Source: Curtobacterium sp. UCD-KPL2560
GTDB taxonomy: Bacteria; Actinomycetota; Actinomycetes; Actinomycetales; Microbacteriaceae
Direction of reading: 5' to 3'
NCBI RefSeq assembly: GCF_001705035.1
Contig: NZ_MCIG01000004.1
Span: 51,135 to 97,876 of the forward strand
Length of the DNA: 46,742 nt
Shown: positions 16,767-24,457 of the stretch, one piece after another
Numbering within the stretch: position 1 is the stretch's first letter
Layout of the letters: every line of letters begins with the position of its first letter
Program-made: the position numbers and the translations under genes
The notes under the pieces: model-generated
Seen by the model: the letters and a program-made list of their open reading frames with translations, nothing else
The model's database searches: none
Told to the model about the DNA's origin: nothing

Positions 16767-18896
16767 TCAGGCCACCGTCGCGAGGGCGAACGGCAGCACG
16801 GCGTCCGCTCCCGCCCGCCGGAGCTCGCGGCCCGCGACGGTCACGGTCCAGCGGCTGTCGACCAGGTCGTCGACCAGGAGCACCGGGCCCTCGTGCGCCT
16901 GCAACGCCGATGCCAGTGCGGGGTCGACCACGAACGTGTCCCAGACGCCGGACAACCGGTAGGCGCTGTTCGTCGCACCGTCCCCGCGCGGCTCACCGCC
17001 GTTGCGCCCGAGCGTCCCGAGGAACTGCAACCGCCCGATCGAGGACAGTGCCTGCGCCAGGGACCCGACGAGCTCCGGCCGGGACCGCGAGCTCATCGCG
17101 ACGACGCCGGTCGGGCGCACGGCCCACGGCCAGTCCTTGAGCGCCCGGATGCAGCCGTCGACGAGTTCGCGCGACACCGGGGCGTCGGGCGTCGACGGCG
17201 AGAACAGCGCACGCAGCGGGCCGCCCCAGCCGAGGTCGGTGAGCCTGGCGACGGCACGCCCGGGTTCGACGAGTTCACCGGCCGGGATGCGGCCCTTCAC
17301 CGGGACGCCGAGGGACGCCATGCCCGACGGCCACTGCGCCCGCGGTGCGATCTCCACGCCCACGGTGTCGAGCGCCGCGGCCGCTCCCGAGGCGTCGGAG
17401 TCGGACACCGCCGTCGGGAACCAGACCCCGGCGCAGTTGTCGCACCGCCCGCACGGTTCCGCCGACGGGTCGTCGAGGTCCTGCTGCAGGAGCTGCATGC
17501 GGCACGCCGAAGTCGACTCGTAGTCGAGCATCGAGGCTGCCTCGGCCTCGCGCGCCGCGGCGACCCGCTGGTACCGGGCGGCGTCGTACTCCCACGGTTG
17601 CCCGGTCGCGACCCAGCCGCCGGCGACCCGTCGCACCGCGCCGTCGACGTCGAGCACCTTGAGCAGGAGTTCGAGCGTGGACCGCTTGATGTCGACGAGC
17701 CCTTCGAGCGCGACGGTCGACATCGCCGAGTCGGTCGACAGTGCGCCGAGGACGGCGGCAGCGCGGGACTCGGTCGGCATCGACGCGCTCGCGAAGTACT
17801 GCCAGATCTCACGGTCCTCGCGCCCGGGCAGCAGCAGGACGTCGGCGTTGTCGGTGGCGCGGCCGGCGCGACCGATCTGCTGGTAGTAGGCGACCGGCGA
17901 CGACGGCGCCCCGACGTGCACCACGAAGCCGAGGTCGGGCTTGTCGAAGCCCATGCCGAGCGCGCTCGTGGCGACGAGGGCCTTCAGCTCGTTGCCCTTG
18001 AGCTGCTGTTCGAGCTGCTCGCGTTCCTCGGTGTCGGTGCGGCCCGTGTACGCCCGCACCGCGTACCCGTTGTCGCGCAGGAGGCGGGCGATGTCCTCGG
18101 CCGCCGAGACGGTGAGCGTGTAGATGATGCCGCTGCCCGGCAGGTCGCCGAGGTGCGCGAGCAGCCACCCGAGCCGCTGGCGGGCATCGGGCAGGGTCAG
18201 CACGCCCAGCCGCAGCGACGACCGCGCCAGGGACCCGCGGATCGTGAACACCGGGTCGTCGGGGCCGGCGGTGAGCTGTTCGGCGACGTCCTCGACCACG
18301 CGCTCGTTGGCGGTCGCCGTCGTCGCGAGGACGGGCACCCCGTGCGGCAGCGACCGGATGAGCTCGGCGAGCCGGCGGTAGTCGGGTCGGAAGTCGTGCC
18401 CCCAGTCGGAGATGCAGTGCGCCTCGTCGACCACGAGCATGCCCATCCGCGCGATCAGCGTCGGGAGTTGTTCGTCGCGGAACCGCGGGTTGTTGAGGCG
18501 TTCCGGGGAGACGAGCAGCACGTCGACCTCGTCACGGGCGAGCGCCGCCTGTGTGTCGGACCACTCGTGCGCGTTCGCGGAGTTGATCGACACCGCACGG
18601 ACGCCCGCGCGTGCTGCGGCGGCCACCTGGTCGCGCATGAGCGCCAGCAGCGGCGAGACGAGGACGGTCGGGCCACCCCCGCGGCGCCGCAGCAGCAGCG
18701 TGGCGAGGAAGTACACGGCGGACTTGCCCCACCCGGTGCGCTGCACGACGAGGGCCCGCTGCCGGTGCTCGACGAGGGCCGAGATCGCCTCGAGCTGTCC
18801 GGGGTGGAACACCGCGTCGGCGCGGCCGGTGAGCGCCGCGAGCGCCTGCTGGGCCTCGGCGGCGATGTCTGCGGAGGGCGGGGCGGTCGGTTCCAT
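16767..18896 (-). CDS. recQ: RecQ-family DNA helicase with phosphoribosyltransferase-like C-terminus
   Basis: The 709-residue protein has a complete superfamily-2 helicase core: Walker A-type QRTGWGKSAVYFLA (about 50), LVSPLLALMRDQV, DEAHCISDWGHDFRPDY, ATTATAN, and the second lobe motifs YTGRTDTEER and QQIGRAGR. A four-Cys zinc site (about 463-489, ending CGRCDNC) is typical of RecQ. After about residue 540 no HRDC domain is visible. Instead the tail has RPTGVVAMSSRSRPELVGSL and, near 670, GPVLLVDDLVDSRWTVTVA, which matches the PRPP-binding loop of phosphoribosyltransferases (ComF-like). RecQ unwinds recombination and repair intermediates; what the extra domain adds is unknown. The start ATG has GGGGG just upstream. 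Confidence 0.9.
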   Translation of the reverse strand: MEPTAPPSADIAAEAQQALAALTGRADAVFHPGQLEAISALVEHRQRALVVQRTGWGKSAVYFLATLLLRRRGGGPTVLVSPLLALMRDQVAAAARAGVRAVSINSANAHEWSDTQAALARDEVDVLLVSPERLNNPRFRDEQLPTLIARMGMLVVDEAHCISDWGHDFRPDYRRLAELIRSLPHGVPVLATTATANERVVEDVAEQLTAGPDDPVFTIRGSLARSSLRLGVLTLPDARQRLGWLLAHLGDLPGSGIIYTLTVSAAEDIARLLRDNGYAVRAYTGRTDTEEREQLEQQLKGNELKALVATSALGMGFDKPDLGFVVHVGAPSSPVAYYQQIGRAGRATDNADVLLLPGREDREIWQYFASASMPTESRAAAVLGALSTDSAMSTVALEGLVDIKRSTLELLLKVLDVDGAVRRVAGGWVATGQPWEYDAARYQRVAAAREAEAASMLDYESTSACRMQLLQQDLDDPSAEPCGRCDNCAGVWFPTAVSDSDASGAAAALDTVGVEIAPRAQWPSGMASLGVPVKGRIPAGELVEPGRAVARLTDLGWGGPLRALFSPSTPDAPVSRELVDGCIRALKDWPWAVRPTGVVAMSSRSRPELVGSLAQALSSIGRLQFLGTLGRNGGEPRGDGATNSAYRLSGVWDTFVVDPALASALQAHEGPVLLVDDLVDSRWTVTVAGRELRRAGADAVLPFALATVA

Positions 18897-19025
18897 GCCC
18901 CCATGCTGTCAGGACCCGCCGACGCGACGCATGTCGCGCCTCCCGGCTGTGGACGGAACCGACCGCCCAGCGAGCTGTGGAGGACGACGCTGCCGAACCA
19001 GCAGCCGAAGCCGCGGCCGCAGCCC

Positions 19026-19760
19026 TCAGAGGTGGAAGCCCGCCCGCTCCAGGTCTGCCCGGAACGTCGCCGCGAGCACCTGCTGCCCCGCGACCGTCGG
19101 GTGCTCGCTGTCCGCCTGCAGCCAGTCGGCGTGCCCGGCGAGCGGCTGCCCGACGTCGATGTACGTGCCACCGACGCTCGTCACCGCCTGCTGCAGCGCC
19201 GAGCTCGTCTGGGCGACCTCGGCGGGCACGTCGCCGGGCTGGTCCCACAGGGTGCTGAGCCCGACGATCGTGGCGCCCGGCATCGCCTGGTGGATCTGCG
19301 CGACGGTCTGCTGCGTCGCCTGTGCGACGGTCGTCGGGTCGGAGTCGAAGTCGTTGTCGGAGGACTGCACGACGACGAGCTCGGGCTTCGCAGTGACGGC
19401 GCGCGGCACCAGTCCGGCGAAGTCGGTGCCGCAGTCGCCGACCGAGACGAAGCCAGCGCCGCTGCACGAGTCGTTCGCGACCTGCGCGCCGGTCTGCTGC
19501 CCGAGGACCGCCGGCCAGGCGTCCGCGGCGTCGTCGAGGCCGTACCCGGCCATGATCGAGTCGCCGATCACCACGACGTCGGAGTCGATCGTGAAGGGCG
19601 CGAGGGTCGGGGTCGGTGACGCCGTCGGGCTCGCCGAGGCGATGCGCTCCGCGGACGCGGCGGCGACGTGCCCCGAGGCGGCGTGCCAGCCGACCACGCC
19701 GAGCACGGACACCGCGACCGTGACGACCACGGCGGCGAGGAACGGACGGGTGAGGGGCAC
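19026..19760 (-). CDS. Secreted or membrane-anchored SGNH/GDSL hydrolase
   Basis: The 244-residue product from GTG 19760 opens with a hydrophobic segment (VPLTRPFLAAVVVTVAVSVL) and an Ala/Ser/Pro-rich spacer, so it is exported or membrane-tethered. The SGNH domain follows: block I DVVVIGDSIMAGYG (nucleophile Ser), the Gly block NDSCSGAGF, VVQSSDND where the canonical GxND Asn would be, and DSEHPTVAGQQ with the catalytic Asp and His. Such enzymes cleave esters, often acetyl groups of polysaccharides. TACAGT seven bases upstream supports the GTG and makes the longer frame to 19853 unlikely. Confidence 0.85.
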   Translation of the reverse strand: MPLTRPFLAAVVVTVAVSVLGVVGWHAASGHVAAASAERIASASPTASPTPTLAPFTIDSDVVVIGDSIMAGYGLDDAADAWPAVLGQQTGAQVANDSCSGAGFVSVGDCGTDFAGLVPRAVTAKPELVVVQSSDNDFDSDPTTVAQATQQTVAQIHQAMPGATIVGLSTLWDQPGDVPAEVAQTSSALQQAVTSVGGTYIDVGQPLAGHADWLQADSEHPTVAGQQVLAATFRADLERAGFHL

Positions 19761-19767
19761 GTCATCG

Positions 19768-19773
19768 ACTGTA
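19768..19773 (-). promoter_or_regulatory. leaderless promoter -10 for SGNH hydrolase gene
   Basis: On the minus strand TACAGT is followed by seven bases (CGATGAC) and GTG 19760. Confidence 0.5.
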
Positions 19774-19900
19774 GATGCGTGTGCGCGCCGGTGCCCGGCT
19801 CCTGTGACGACTGCTGGGAGCCTCTGACCTGCGTCATGGGGAGCGGGGGACACGCGGCGGTCCTGGGAACGCGACGGTGGCCGTCTCGTAGACAGGGAGC

Positions 19901-20749
19901 ATGCAGGACGCCCCCAATGCCTCGGACGACCCGGCCGACCCTCCGGTCATCGGGCCGGTCGACGCGCCCGCCGTGCACTGCGTGACGCTCAACCTGCGCC
20001 GCCGCGTGCCGCGGCCGGCCGGGCACCCGGACGCGTGGGAACGACGACGGGACGCGGTGGCCGCGCTCGTCACCTCCGAAGCGCCCACCGTCCTCGCCGT
20101 CCAGGAGGCGCTGCCCACCCAGGTCGCGGACCTCACGGCCCGCACGGGGTCGCGCTGGGAACCGGTCGTCGTCGGGCGCGGTGCCCGTGGTGGCGGCGAG
20201 GCGGTCGGGCTCCTGACCGACCGCGAGCGCGTCCGCGTCGTCGAACAGCGTACGTGGGCACTGTCCCGCACGCCCTCGCGGCCTGGGTCTCGTTCGTGGG
20301 CCACGGCCTTCCCACGGCACGCCGTCGGCGCCGTGCTCGACGACCTGGCGACCGGGACCCGGTTCCTCGCCGTCGCCACCCACCTCGACGTCGTGTCACC
20401 GTGGGCGCGGCTGCGCGGTGCGCAGCTGCTCGGGCGGATCGTGCGGGACGGCGGCCTGCCCGCCGTCGTGATGGCCGACTGGAACTGCCCGGCCGGTTCC
20501 GCGCCCTGGCGGGCACTGGCGGAGGCGGGCGTCACGGACACCTGGAGCCGCGCCTCCCGGGCGGTCACCGAGCCCTACGGGACGTACCCGCACTACGGGA
20601 GTCCCCGCGTCGGAGGGCCGCGCATCGACGGTGTGCTGGCGACCGGCGACGCCGTCGTCGAGCGCGCCGCGGTCTCGACGCGGCGACCCGGCGGCGCCTG
20701 GCCGTCCGACCACGCCGCCGTGCACGCCGTCCTGCGGTGGACACCGTGA
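19901..20749 (+). CDS. Endonuclease/exonuclease/phosphatase-family hydrolase
   Basis: This 282-residue protein has the EEP fold motifs in order: the metal-site region CVTLNLRRR, VLAVQEALP (metal-binding Glu), GEAVGLL, FLAVATHLDV (catalytic His), VVMADWNCP (Asp/Asn pair), RIDGVLATG and the C-terminal SDHAAVHAVL. Members include DNA repair nucleases, lipid phosphatases and sphingomyelinases, and the specific substrate cannot be told. There is no signal peptide, so it is probably cytoplasmic. The ATG at 19901 has GGGAG close upstream. The stop overlaps the GTG of the next gene. Confidence 0.87.
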   Translation: MQDAPNASDDPADPPVIGPVDAPAVHCVTLNLRRRVPRPAGHPDAWERRRDAVAALVTSEAPTVLAVQEALPTQVADLTARTGSRWEPVVVGRGARGGGEAVGLLTDRERVRVVEQRTWALSRTPSRPGSRSWATAFPRHAVGAVLDDLATGTRFLAVATHLDVVSPWARLRGAQLLGRIVRDGGLPAVVMADWNCPAGSAPWRALAEAGVTDTWSRASRAVTEPYGTYPHYGSPRVGGPRIDGVLATGDAVVERAAVSTRRPGGAWPSDHAAVHAVLRWTP

Positions 20750-21519
20750 TCGCGACGCTCGGCACGACGTTCCTGCGCCCGAGGTTCCTGCCCGCCGACG
20801 TCGTGCGCGCGCTGACCCTGGTGAGCCTGCCGATCGCGACGATCGGGTGGGGGAGCACGTCGTTCGCGGTGATGTCGCTCGCGCTGTTCGGGGTCGTGCT
20901 GCCGCGGATGCTCGGCCTGCGACAGGCGTTCGACGTCGCGGTGTGCCTGCTCGTGCTGCTCGCCGGGTGGTCGAGCGCGCTCGAGTGGTACACCTCGGTG
21001 TTCCTGTGGGACAAGTTCGTGCACGTCGTGCTGACCGGGCTGCTCGCGGCCCTGCTCGCGGTCATCGCGGCCGACCTGCGGCTCGTCCCGCACGCGCCCG
21101 ACGCCGGCCGGGTGCCGGTGGCGCTCCTGGTGTTCTCGGCCGGGCTCGCGATCGGGGCGGTGTGGGAGATGGGGGAGTGGCTCGGGCACAACTACGTCGA
21201 CTCGCGGATCTACGTCGGGTACGACGACACGATCGGCGACCTGGCGGCGGACGGGCTCGGTGGGTTGCTCGTCGGGTTCGCGCTGCCGTGGTTGGCGGAC
21301 CGGCGGGAGGTCGTGCGGCCTGCCGCTGGGTCTGGCGCGGGGCCTGCCGGGCCTGCCGGGCCTGCCGCGTCCGCCGGGCCTGCCGCGTCCGCCGGGCCTG
21401 CCGGGTCTGCCGGGTCTGCCGGGCCTGCCGGGCCTGCCGGGTCTGCCGGGCCTGCCGGGCCTGCCGGACGGCCTGGTGCGCGGCCCGTCACGCGGTCGGA
21501 GGGCTCGCGGCGGGGGTGA
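20746..21519 (+). CDS. Polytopic membrane protein with Gly-Pro-Ala repeat tail
   Basis: About 195 residues form six hydrophobic segments, with DKFVHVVLTGLLAALLAV, AIGAVWEMGEWLGHNYVDSR and DDTIGDLAADGLGGLLVGFA, resembling the DUF2238/YjdF-type membrane family (moderate certainty, no known function). The last ~60 residues are a low-complexity GPAGPAG/AS tail encoded by a DNA repeat. I chose GTG 20746 because it overlaps the upstream stop as GTGA; GTG 20737 is an alternative. Translation is probably coupled to the EEP gene. Confidence 0.75.
   Translation: MIATLGTTFLRPRFLPADVVRALTLVSLPIATIGWGSTSFAVMSLALFGVVLPRMLGLRQAFDVAVCLLVLLAGWSSALEWYTSVFLWDKFVHVVLTGLLAALLAVIAADLRLVPHAPDAGRVPVALLVFSAGLAIGAVWEMGEWLGHNYVDSRIYVGYDDTIGDLAADGLGGLLVGFALPWLADRREVVRPAAGSGAGPAGPAGPAASAGPAASAGPAGSAGSAGPAGPAGSAGPAGPAGRPGARPVTRSEGSRRG
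21337..21475. repeat. short tandem repeat (9-bp CCGGGCCTG units) in 3' end of gene
   Basis: Repeats of GGGCCTGCC with CGTCC and GGTCT variants run about 140 bases and encode the Gly-Pro-Ala tail of the membrane protein. All three frames stay open, so length change by slippage would often keep the protein in frame. Confidence 0.85.
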
Positions 21520-21567
21520 GTGGGGTGCCCGCGACGCGCCGTGGCGCGGAGGGGCTCCGGGGTCCGC

Positions 21568-21573
21568 TATGCT
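21568..21573 (+). promoter_or_regulatory. probable tRNA-Pro promoter -10
   Basis: TATGCT stands about 80 bases before the tRNA. Two small hairpins follow in the leader: CCCAC-tc-GTGGG at 21616-21627 and GGTCCGC-tt-GCGGACC at 21634-21649, the second ending two bases before the tRNA. Confidence 0.45.
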
Positions 21574-21651
21574 TGACGGGCTGCTCACGCTCCGGTCGGA
21601 CGTGGGTGGTGGAGTCCCACTCGTGGGGTTCCCGGTCCGCTTGCGGACCTA

Positions 21652-21725
<74 letters not shown>

Positions 21726-21750
21726 CCGGAAGGTGTCGTGAGACACCGCA

Positions 21751-21794
21751 ACGACGAGAGGCCCGCAGCCGGATGGCTGCGGGCCTCTCGTCGT
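21751..21794 (+). terminator. 20-bp perfect hairpin after tRNA-Pro
   Basis: ACGACGAGAGGCCCGCAGCC pairs perfectly with bases 21775-21794 across a GGAT loop, 25 bases after the tRNA. It probably terminates tRNA transcription, and it faces the end of the lipoprotein pseudogene on the other strand. Confidence 0.85.
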
Positions 21795-21873
21795 CCACGG
21801 GACGTGCGGGCTGCAGTGTGGTCGAGCGGTGCATGCCGCCGACGGGCGTCCGCGCCGGTTCGTCCGAGCGCGG

Positions 21874-22090
21874 TCAGCGTCGCGAGAAGCGGTGGTCCGG
21901 TTCCGGCTTGTCCGTCGTGCCCGTGGAGAACCCGAGCGAGAAGGTCTTCGCGGTGAAGCCGTCGAAGTCCCGGTACGCGACGGCGAAGAGGTGCCCGTCG
22001 CTTCCCGGTGGGCGTGCCGGCACAGGCGACGAGCGCCACCGAGGCCAGGAGGATCGTGAGGACCGCCAGCGTCGTCTTGCGCCTCAGCAC
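21874..22090 (-). pseudogene. small lipoprotein gene with a one-base frameshift
   Basis: From GTG 22090 (GGACGGAG upstream) the frame encodes a lipoprotein signal, VLRRKTTLAVLTILLASV then ALVACAG with a lipobox Cys. After TPTG the same frame becomes Arg-rich nonsense. Removing one G from the GGG at 22004-22006 restores a clean frame reading SDGHLFAVAYRDFDGFTAKT and on to DHRFSRR and a stop at 21874. The 217-base span is one base more than a multiple of three. It is either a recent pseudogene or an assembly error. The intact product would be ~71 residues; its function is unknown. Confidence 0.7.
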
Positions 22091-22171
22091 GTGGTCGTCT
22101 CCGTCCTGGCGCACTCGCGGTCCGCTCTCGTCGCAGCACGATAGCCGCCGTTGAGATCGAACCGTGCGGGG

Positions 22172-23224
22172 TCAGTGCGGCCGGTCGAACGACCGGATGC
22201 CCTGCGGCACCGCCGACACCGAACCGCGAACCCGGACGGGCATCGGCACGAGGTGCTCGTCCGGCGCCATGTCCGGCTGCAGCAGCAGGCGGACGGCCAG
22301 GGCGCCCATCTCCTCGTACGGCAGGGCCGCCGTCGTCAGGGTCGGTTCGAGGTAGAGCGCGATGTCGTCGTCGTCGAACGAGACGACCGAGACCTCGTCG
22401 GGGACCGAGATCCCGGCCTCGGCCAGGGCGCGGTACACCCCGAACGCCAGGCGGTCGTTGAGCGCGATGACGGCCGCCGGGCGCCGACCGCCCGCGAGCA
22501 GGTCCCGCATCGCGACGTACCCGTGGTCGGGGTCCCACGGGTGGCAGTCGACCTCGGCGACGGGGACGACCCCGTAGGCGTCGAGCGCGGTCGTGATCCC
22601 GTCCAGGCGTCGCTCGATCGCGGCGGTGCTCCACTCGACCGAGCTCGCACGGTCGCGACCGATCACGACGACGTCGTCGGTGTGGCCGGCCCCGAGGAGC
22701 AGGCGGACGATCTCCTCGCCACCGGCGCGCTCGTCGGCGAGCACGGTCGTGGTGGGGCGGGTGGCGACGGCGTTGAGCATCACGGTCGGGATGCCGCCGC
22801 CGACGTCGGGCAGGTCGACCGGGTGCGGGCGGATGGAGGCGTACACGAGGCCGTCGACCTGGTGGTCGATGAGCACGCCGAACGCCGCGGCCATCGCGTC
22901 CTGCTGGTCCTCGGTCTCGGTGATGAACAGCACGTGGCCCTGGCGCTTCGCCTCGGCCAGGGCACCGCGGATCATGCCGCTGCCGAAGCGGTCGGTGGTG
23001 ATCGCCTCGGACACGAGTCCGATGACGCCCGACCGCCGGGTCGTGAGCGAGCGGGCCGTGAGGTTCGGGCGGTACCCGAGTTCGCCGGCCGCAGCTCGGA
23101 TGCGCGCTGCCGCGTCGGCGGAGACCCGTGACGCGGGGTGGTCGTTCAGGACCTGGGAGACCGCGGCCTTCGACAGGCCGACCTGCTGCGCCACGTCGGA
23201 GAGCGTGACGCGTCGCGCACTCAC
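22172..23224 (-). CDS. LacI-family transcriptional regulator of the sugar locus
   Basis: The 350-residue product has the LacI helix-turn-helix at residues 6-28 (VTLSDVAQQVGLSKAAVSQVL), the hinge helix (NLTARSLTTRRSGVIGLV), and a periplasmic-binding-protein-like sensor domain (MIRGALAEAKRQGHVLFITE, AVIALNDRLAFGVYRAL, SVVSFDDDDIALYLEP). It is divergent from the GH32-like/ABC operon, and two operators lie between them; one overlaps its own -35. It therefore probably represses both itself and the operon until the cognate sugar binds. GTG 23224 has GCGGAAG upstream. Confidence 0.92.
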   Translation of the reverse strand: MSARRVTLSDVAQQVGLSKAAVSQVLNDHPASRVSADAAARIRAAAGELGYRPNLTARSLTTRRSGVIGLVSEAITTDRFGSGMIRGALAEAKRQGHVLFITETEDQQDAMAAAFGVLIDHQVDGLVYASIRPHPVDLPDVGGGIPTVMLNAVATRPTTTVLADERAGGEEIVRLLLGAGHTDDVVVIGRDRASSVEWSTAAIERRLDGITTALDAYGVVPVAEVDCHPWDPDHGYVAMRDLLAGGRRPAAVIALNDRLAFGVYRALAEAGISVPDEVSVVSFDDDDIALYLEPTLTTAALPYEEMGALAVRLLLQPDMAPDEHLVPMPVRVRGSVSAVPQGIRSFDRPH

Positions 23225-23256
23225 GGCACTTCCGCGGACTGTTTGCGCATTCGCTC

Positions 23257-23285
23257 ATCATACGGGCTTGACAGCAGGTGGTGAA
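23257..23285 (-). promoter_or_regulatory. lacI-type gene promoter
   Basis: On the minus strand, -35 TTCACC (23285-23280), a 17-base spacer and -10 TATGAT (23262-23257). The -35 lies inside operator O1, which fits autorepression. Confidence 0.6.
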
Positions 23286-23295
23286 CCGGTACACC
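23268..23295 (+). promoter_or_regulatory. promoter of the sugar operon
   Basis: TTGACA at 23268-23273 is a consensus -35. A -10 near 23290-23297 (TACACC or CACCAT, spacer 16-18) overlaps operator O1. Confidence 0.6.
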
Positions 23296-23296
23296 A
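23279..23296. promoter_or_regulatory. LacI-family operator O1
   Basis: TGGTGAACCGGTACACCA is an 18-bp palindrome with 8 of 9 base pairs symmetrical and the central CG usual for LacI operators. It overlaps the -10/-35 elements of both divergent promoters. Confidence 0.75.
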
Positions 23297-23300
23297 TTCG

Positions 23301-23318
23301 TGATCAACCGGTTCACCA
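23301..23318. promoter_or_regulatory. LacI-family operator O2
   Basis: TGATCAACCGGTTCACCA shares the AACCGGTTCACC core with O1 (7 of 9 pairs symmetrical). It is centred 22 bp from O1, about two helical turns, and would sit at the operon transcription start. Confidence 0.7.
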
Positions 23319-23400
23319 ACGCGGGTGCAACCGATGACGACCTCGATGAAGAGTGGTGCCGAGCAGTGACTGACCTCCTCCTGACCGACAGCGTCCGTCC

Positions 23401-24408
23401 GTGTGGTGCGACGTGCTGAGGGTCCCCGACCACTGGGTGTGGGACTTCTGGTTCGCCGACGACGGTGCGCAGCACCACGTGTTCTTCCTGCAGGCGCCGA
23501 CCTCCCTCGGCGACGAGGGGCGCCGCCACCGCGCGGCCCGCATCGGCCACGCCACGAGCACCGACCTCGTGCACTGGGAGCCGGCCGAGCAGCCGTTCGG
23601 ACCCGGGTCCGCCGACGACTTCGACGCGACGACCACCTGGACCGGCAGCGTCGTCCGTGGCGACGACGGCCTGTGGCGGATGTTCTACACGGGCACCCGG
23701 TTCCTGGCGGACGAGCCCGACCACACGAACGTCGAGACCGTCGGCGTCGCCGTGTCGGAGGACCTCCGCACCTGGCACAAGCGTCCCGGCCCGGTGACCC
23801 GTGCCGACGCGCGCTGGTACGAGACGCTGGGCACCGCGCCCGACGCCGACGGCGCGGTGTTCCGCGAGGAGGCCTGGCGCGACCCGTGGGTGTTCCGCGA
23901 CCCGTCGGGCGACGGCTGGCACATGCTCGTCACCGCCCGGACGAACGACGGCACGCTCGACGAGCGCGGCGTCGTCGGTCACGCGGTCTCCCCGGACCTC
24001 GAGCACTGGGAGGTCCGGCCGCCGCTGAGCACGCCCGGCTCCGGCTTCGTGCACCTCGAGGTCCCGCAGGTCGCCGAGGTGCAGGGACAGTGGTTCCTGC
24101 TGTTCTCCTGCCCGCGAGAGGCCCTGAGCCCCGCGCACCCCGCCGTGCACTCGACCCCCGGCACGTGGTCGATGCCGATCGACGGCCCCACCGGCCCCTT
24201 CGACGTCACCCGTGCGGTGCCGCTCACCGACGCGACCCGGTACTCCGGCCGCCTGGTGCAGCACCGCGACGGGTCGTGGGCGCTCGTGACGTTCGAGAAC
24301 GGCCCCGCCGGCGGCCCCCTGCTGGGTGTGCTGACCGACCCGGCCCCCGTGGACGTCGTCGACGGACAGCTCGCCCTGCGCGCTCCCGCCGTCGCCACCA
24401 CCCCCTGA
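23401..24408 (+). CDS. GH32-like glycoside hydrolase (five-bladed beta-propeller)
   Basis: The 335-residue protein resembles beta-fructosidases and related clan J/F enzymes. It has VPDHWVWDFWFADDG near the N-terminus (nucleophile Asp candidate), GHATSTDLVHWEP, WTGSVV, the RDP motif in EEAWRDPWVFRDPSGD (about 160) and SGFVHLEVPQVAEV, whose Glu would be the acid/base. No signal peptide is seen, so it probably acts in the cytosol on an imported oligosaccharide. The start is uncertain: GTG 23401 lacks a ribosome site, whereas GTG 23366, in another frame, encodes a plausible N-terminus (VTDLLLTDSVRP) and then stops at 23419. It heads an operon with an ABC importer. Confidence 0.85.
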   Translation: MWCDVLRVPDHWVWDFWFADDGAQHHVFFLQAPTSLGDEGRRHRAARIGHATSTDLVHWEPAEQPFGPGSADDFDATTTWTGSVVRGDDGLWRMFYTGTRFLADEPDHTNVETVGVAVSEDLRTWHKRPGPVTRADARWYETLGTAPDADGAVFREEAWRDPWVFRDPSGDGWHMLVTARTNDGTLDERGVVGHAVSPDLEHWEVRPPLSTPGSGFVHLEVPQVAEVQGQWFLLFSCPREALSPAHPAVHSTPGTWSMPIDGPTGPFDVTRAVPLTDATRYSGRLVQHRDGSWALVTFENGPAGGPLLGVLTDPAPVDVVDGQLALRAPAVATTP

Positions 24409-24457
24409 TCCCGCGGCGAACCCGCGTCACCCCGAAGAACCCTTCCCGAGGAGAACC

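Noticed and set aside
16237..16962. open frames over the 64-bp palindromes
   Set aside because: They are compositional; the peptides repeat KHVAPRDxVVRRA because the DNA repeats.
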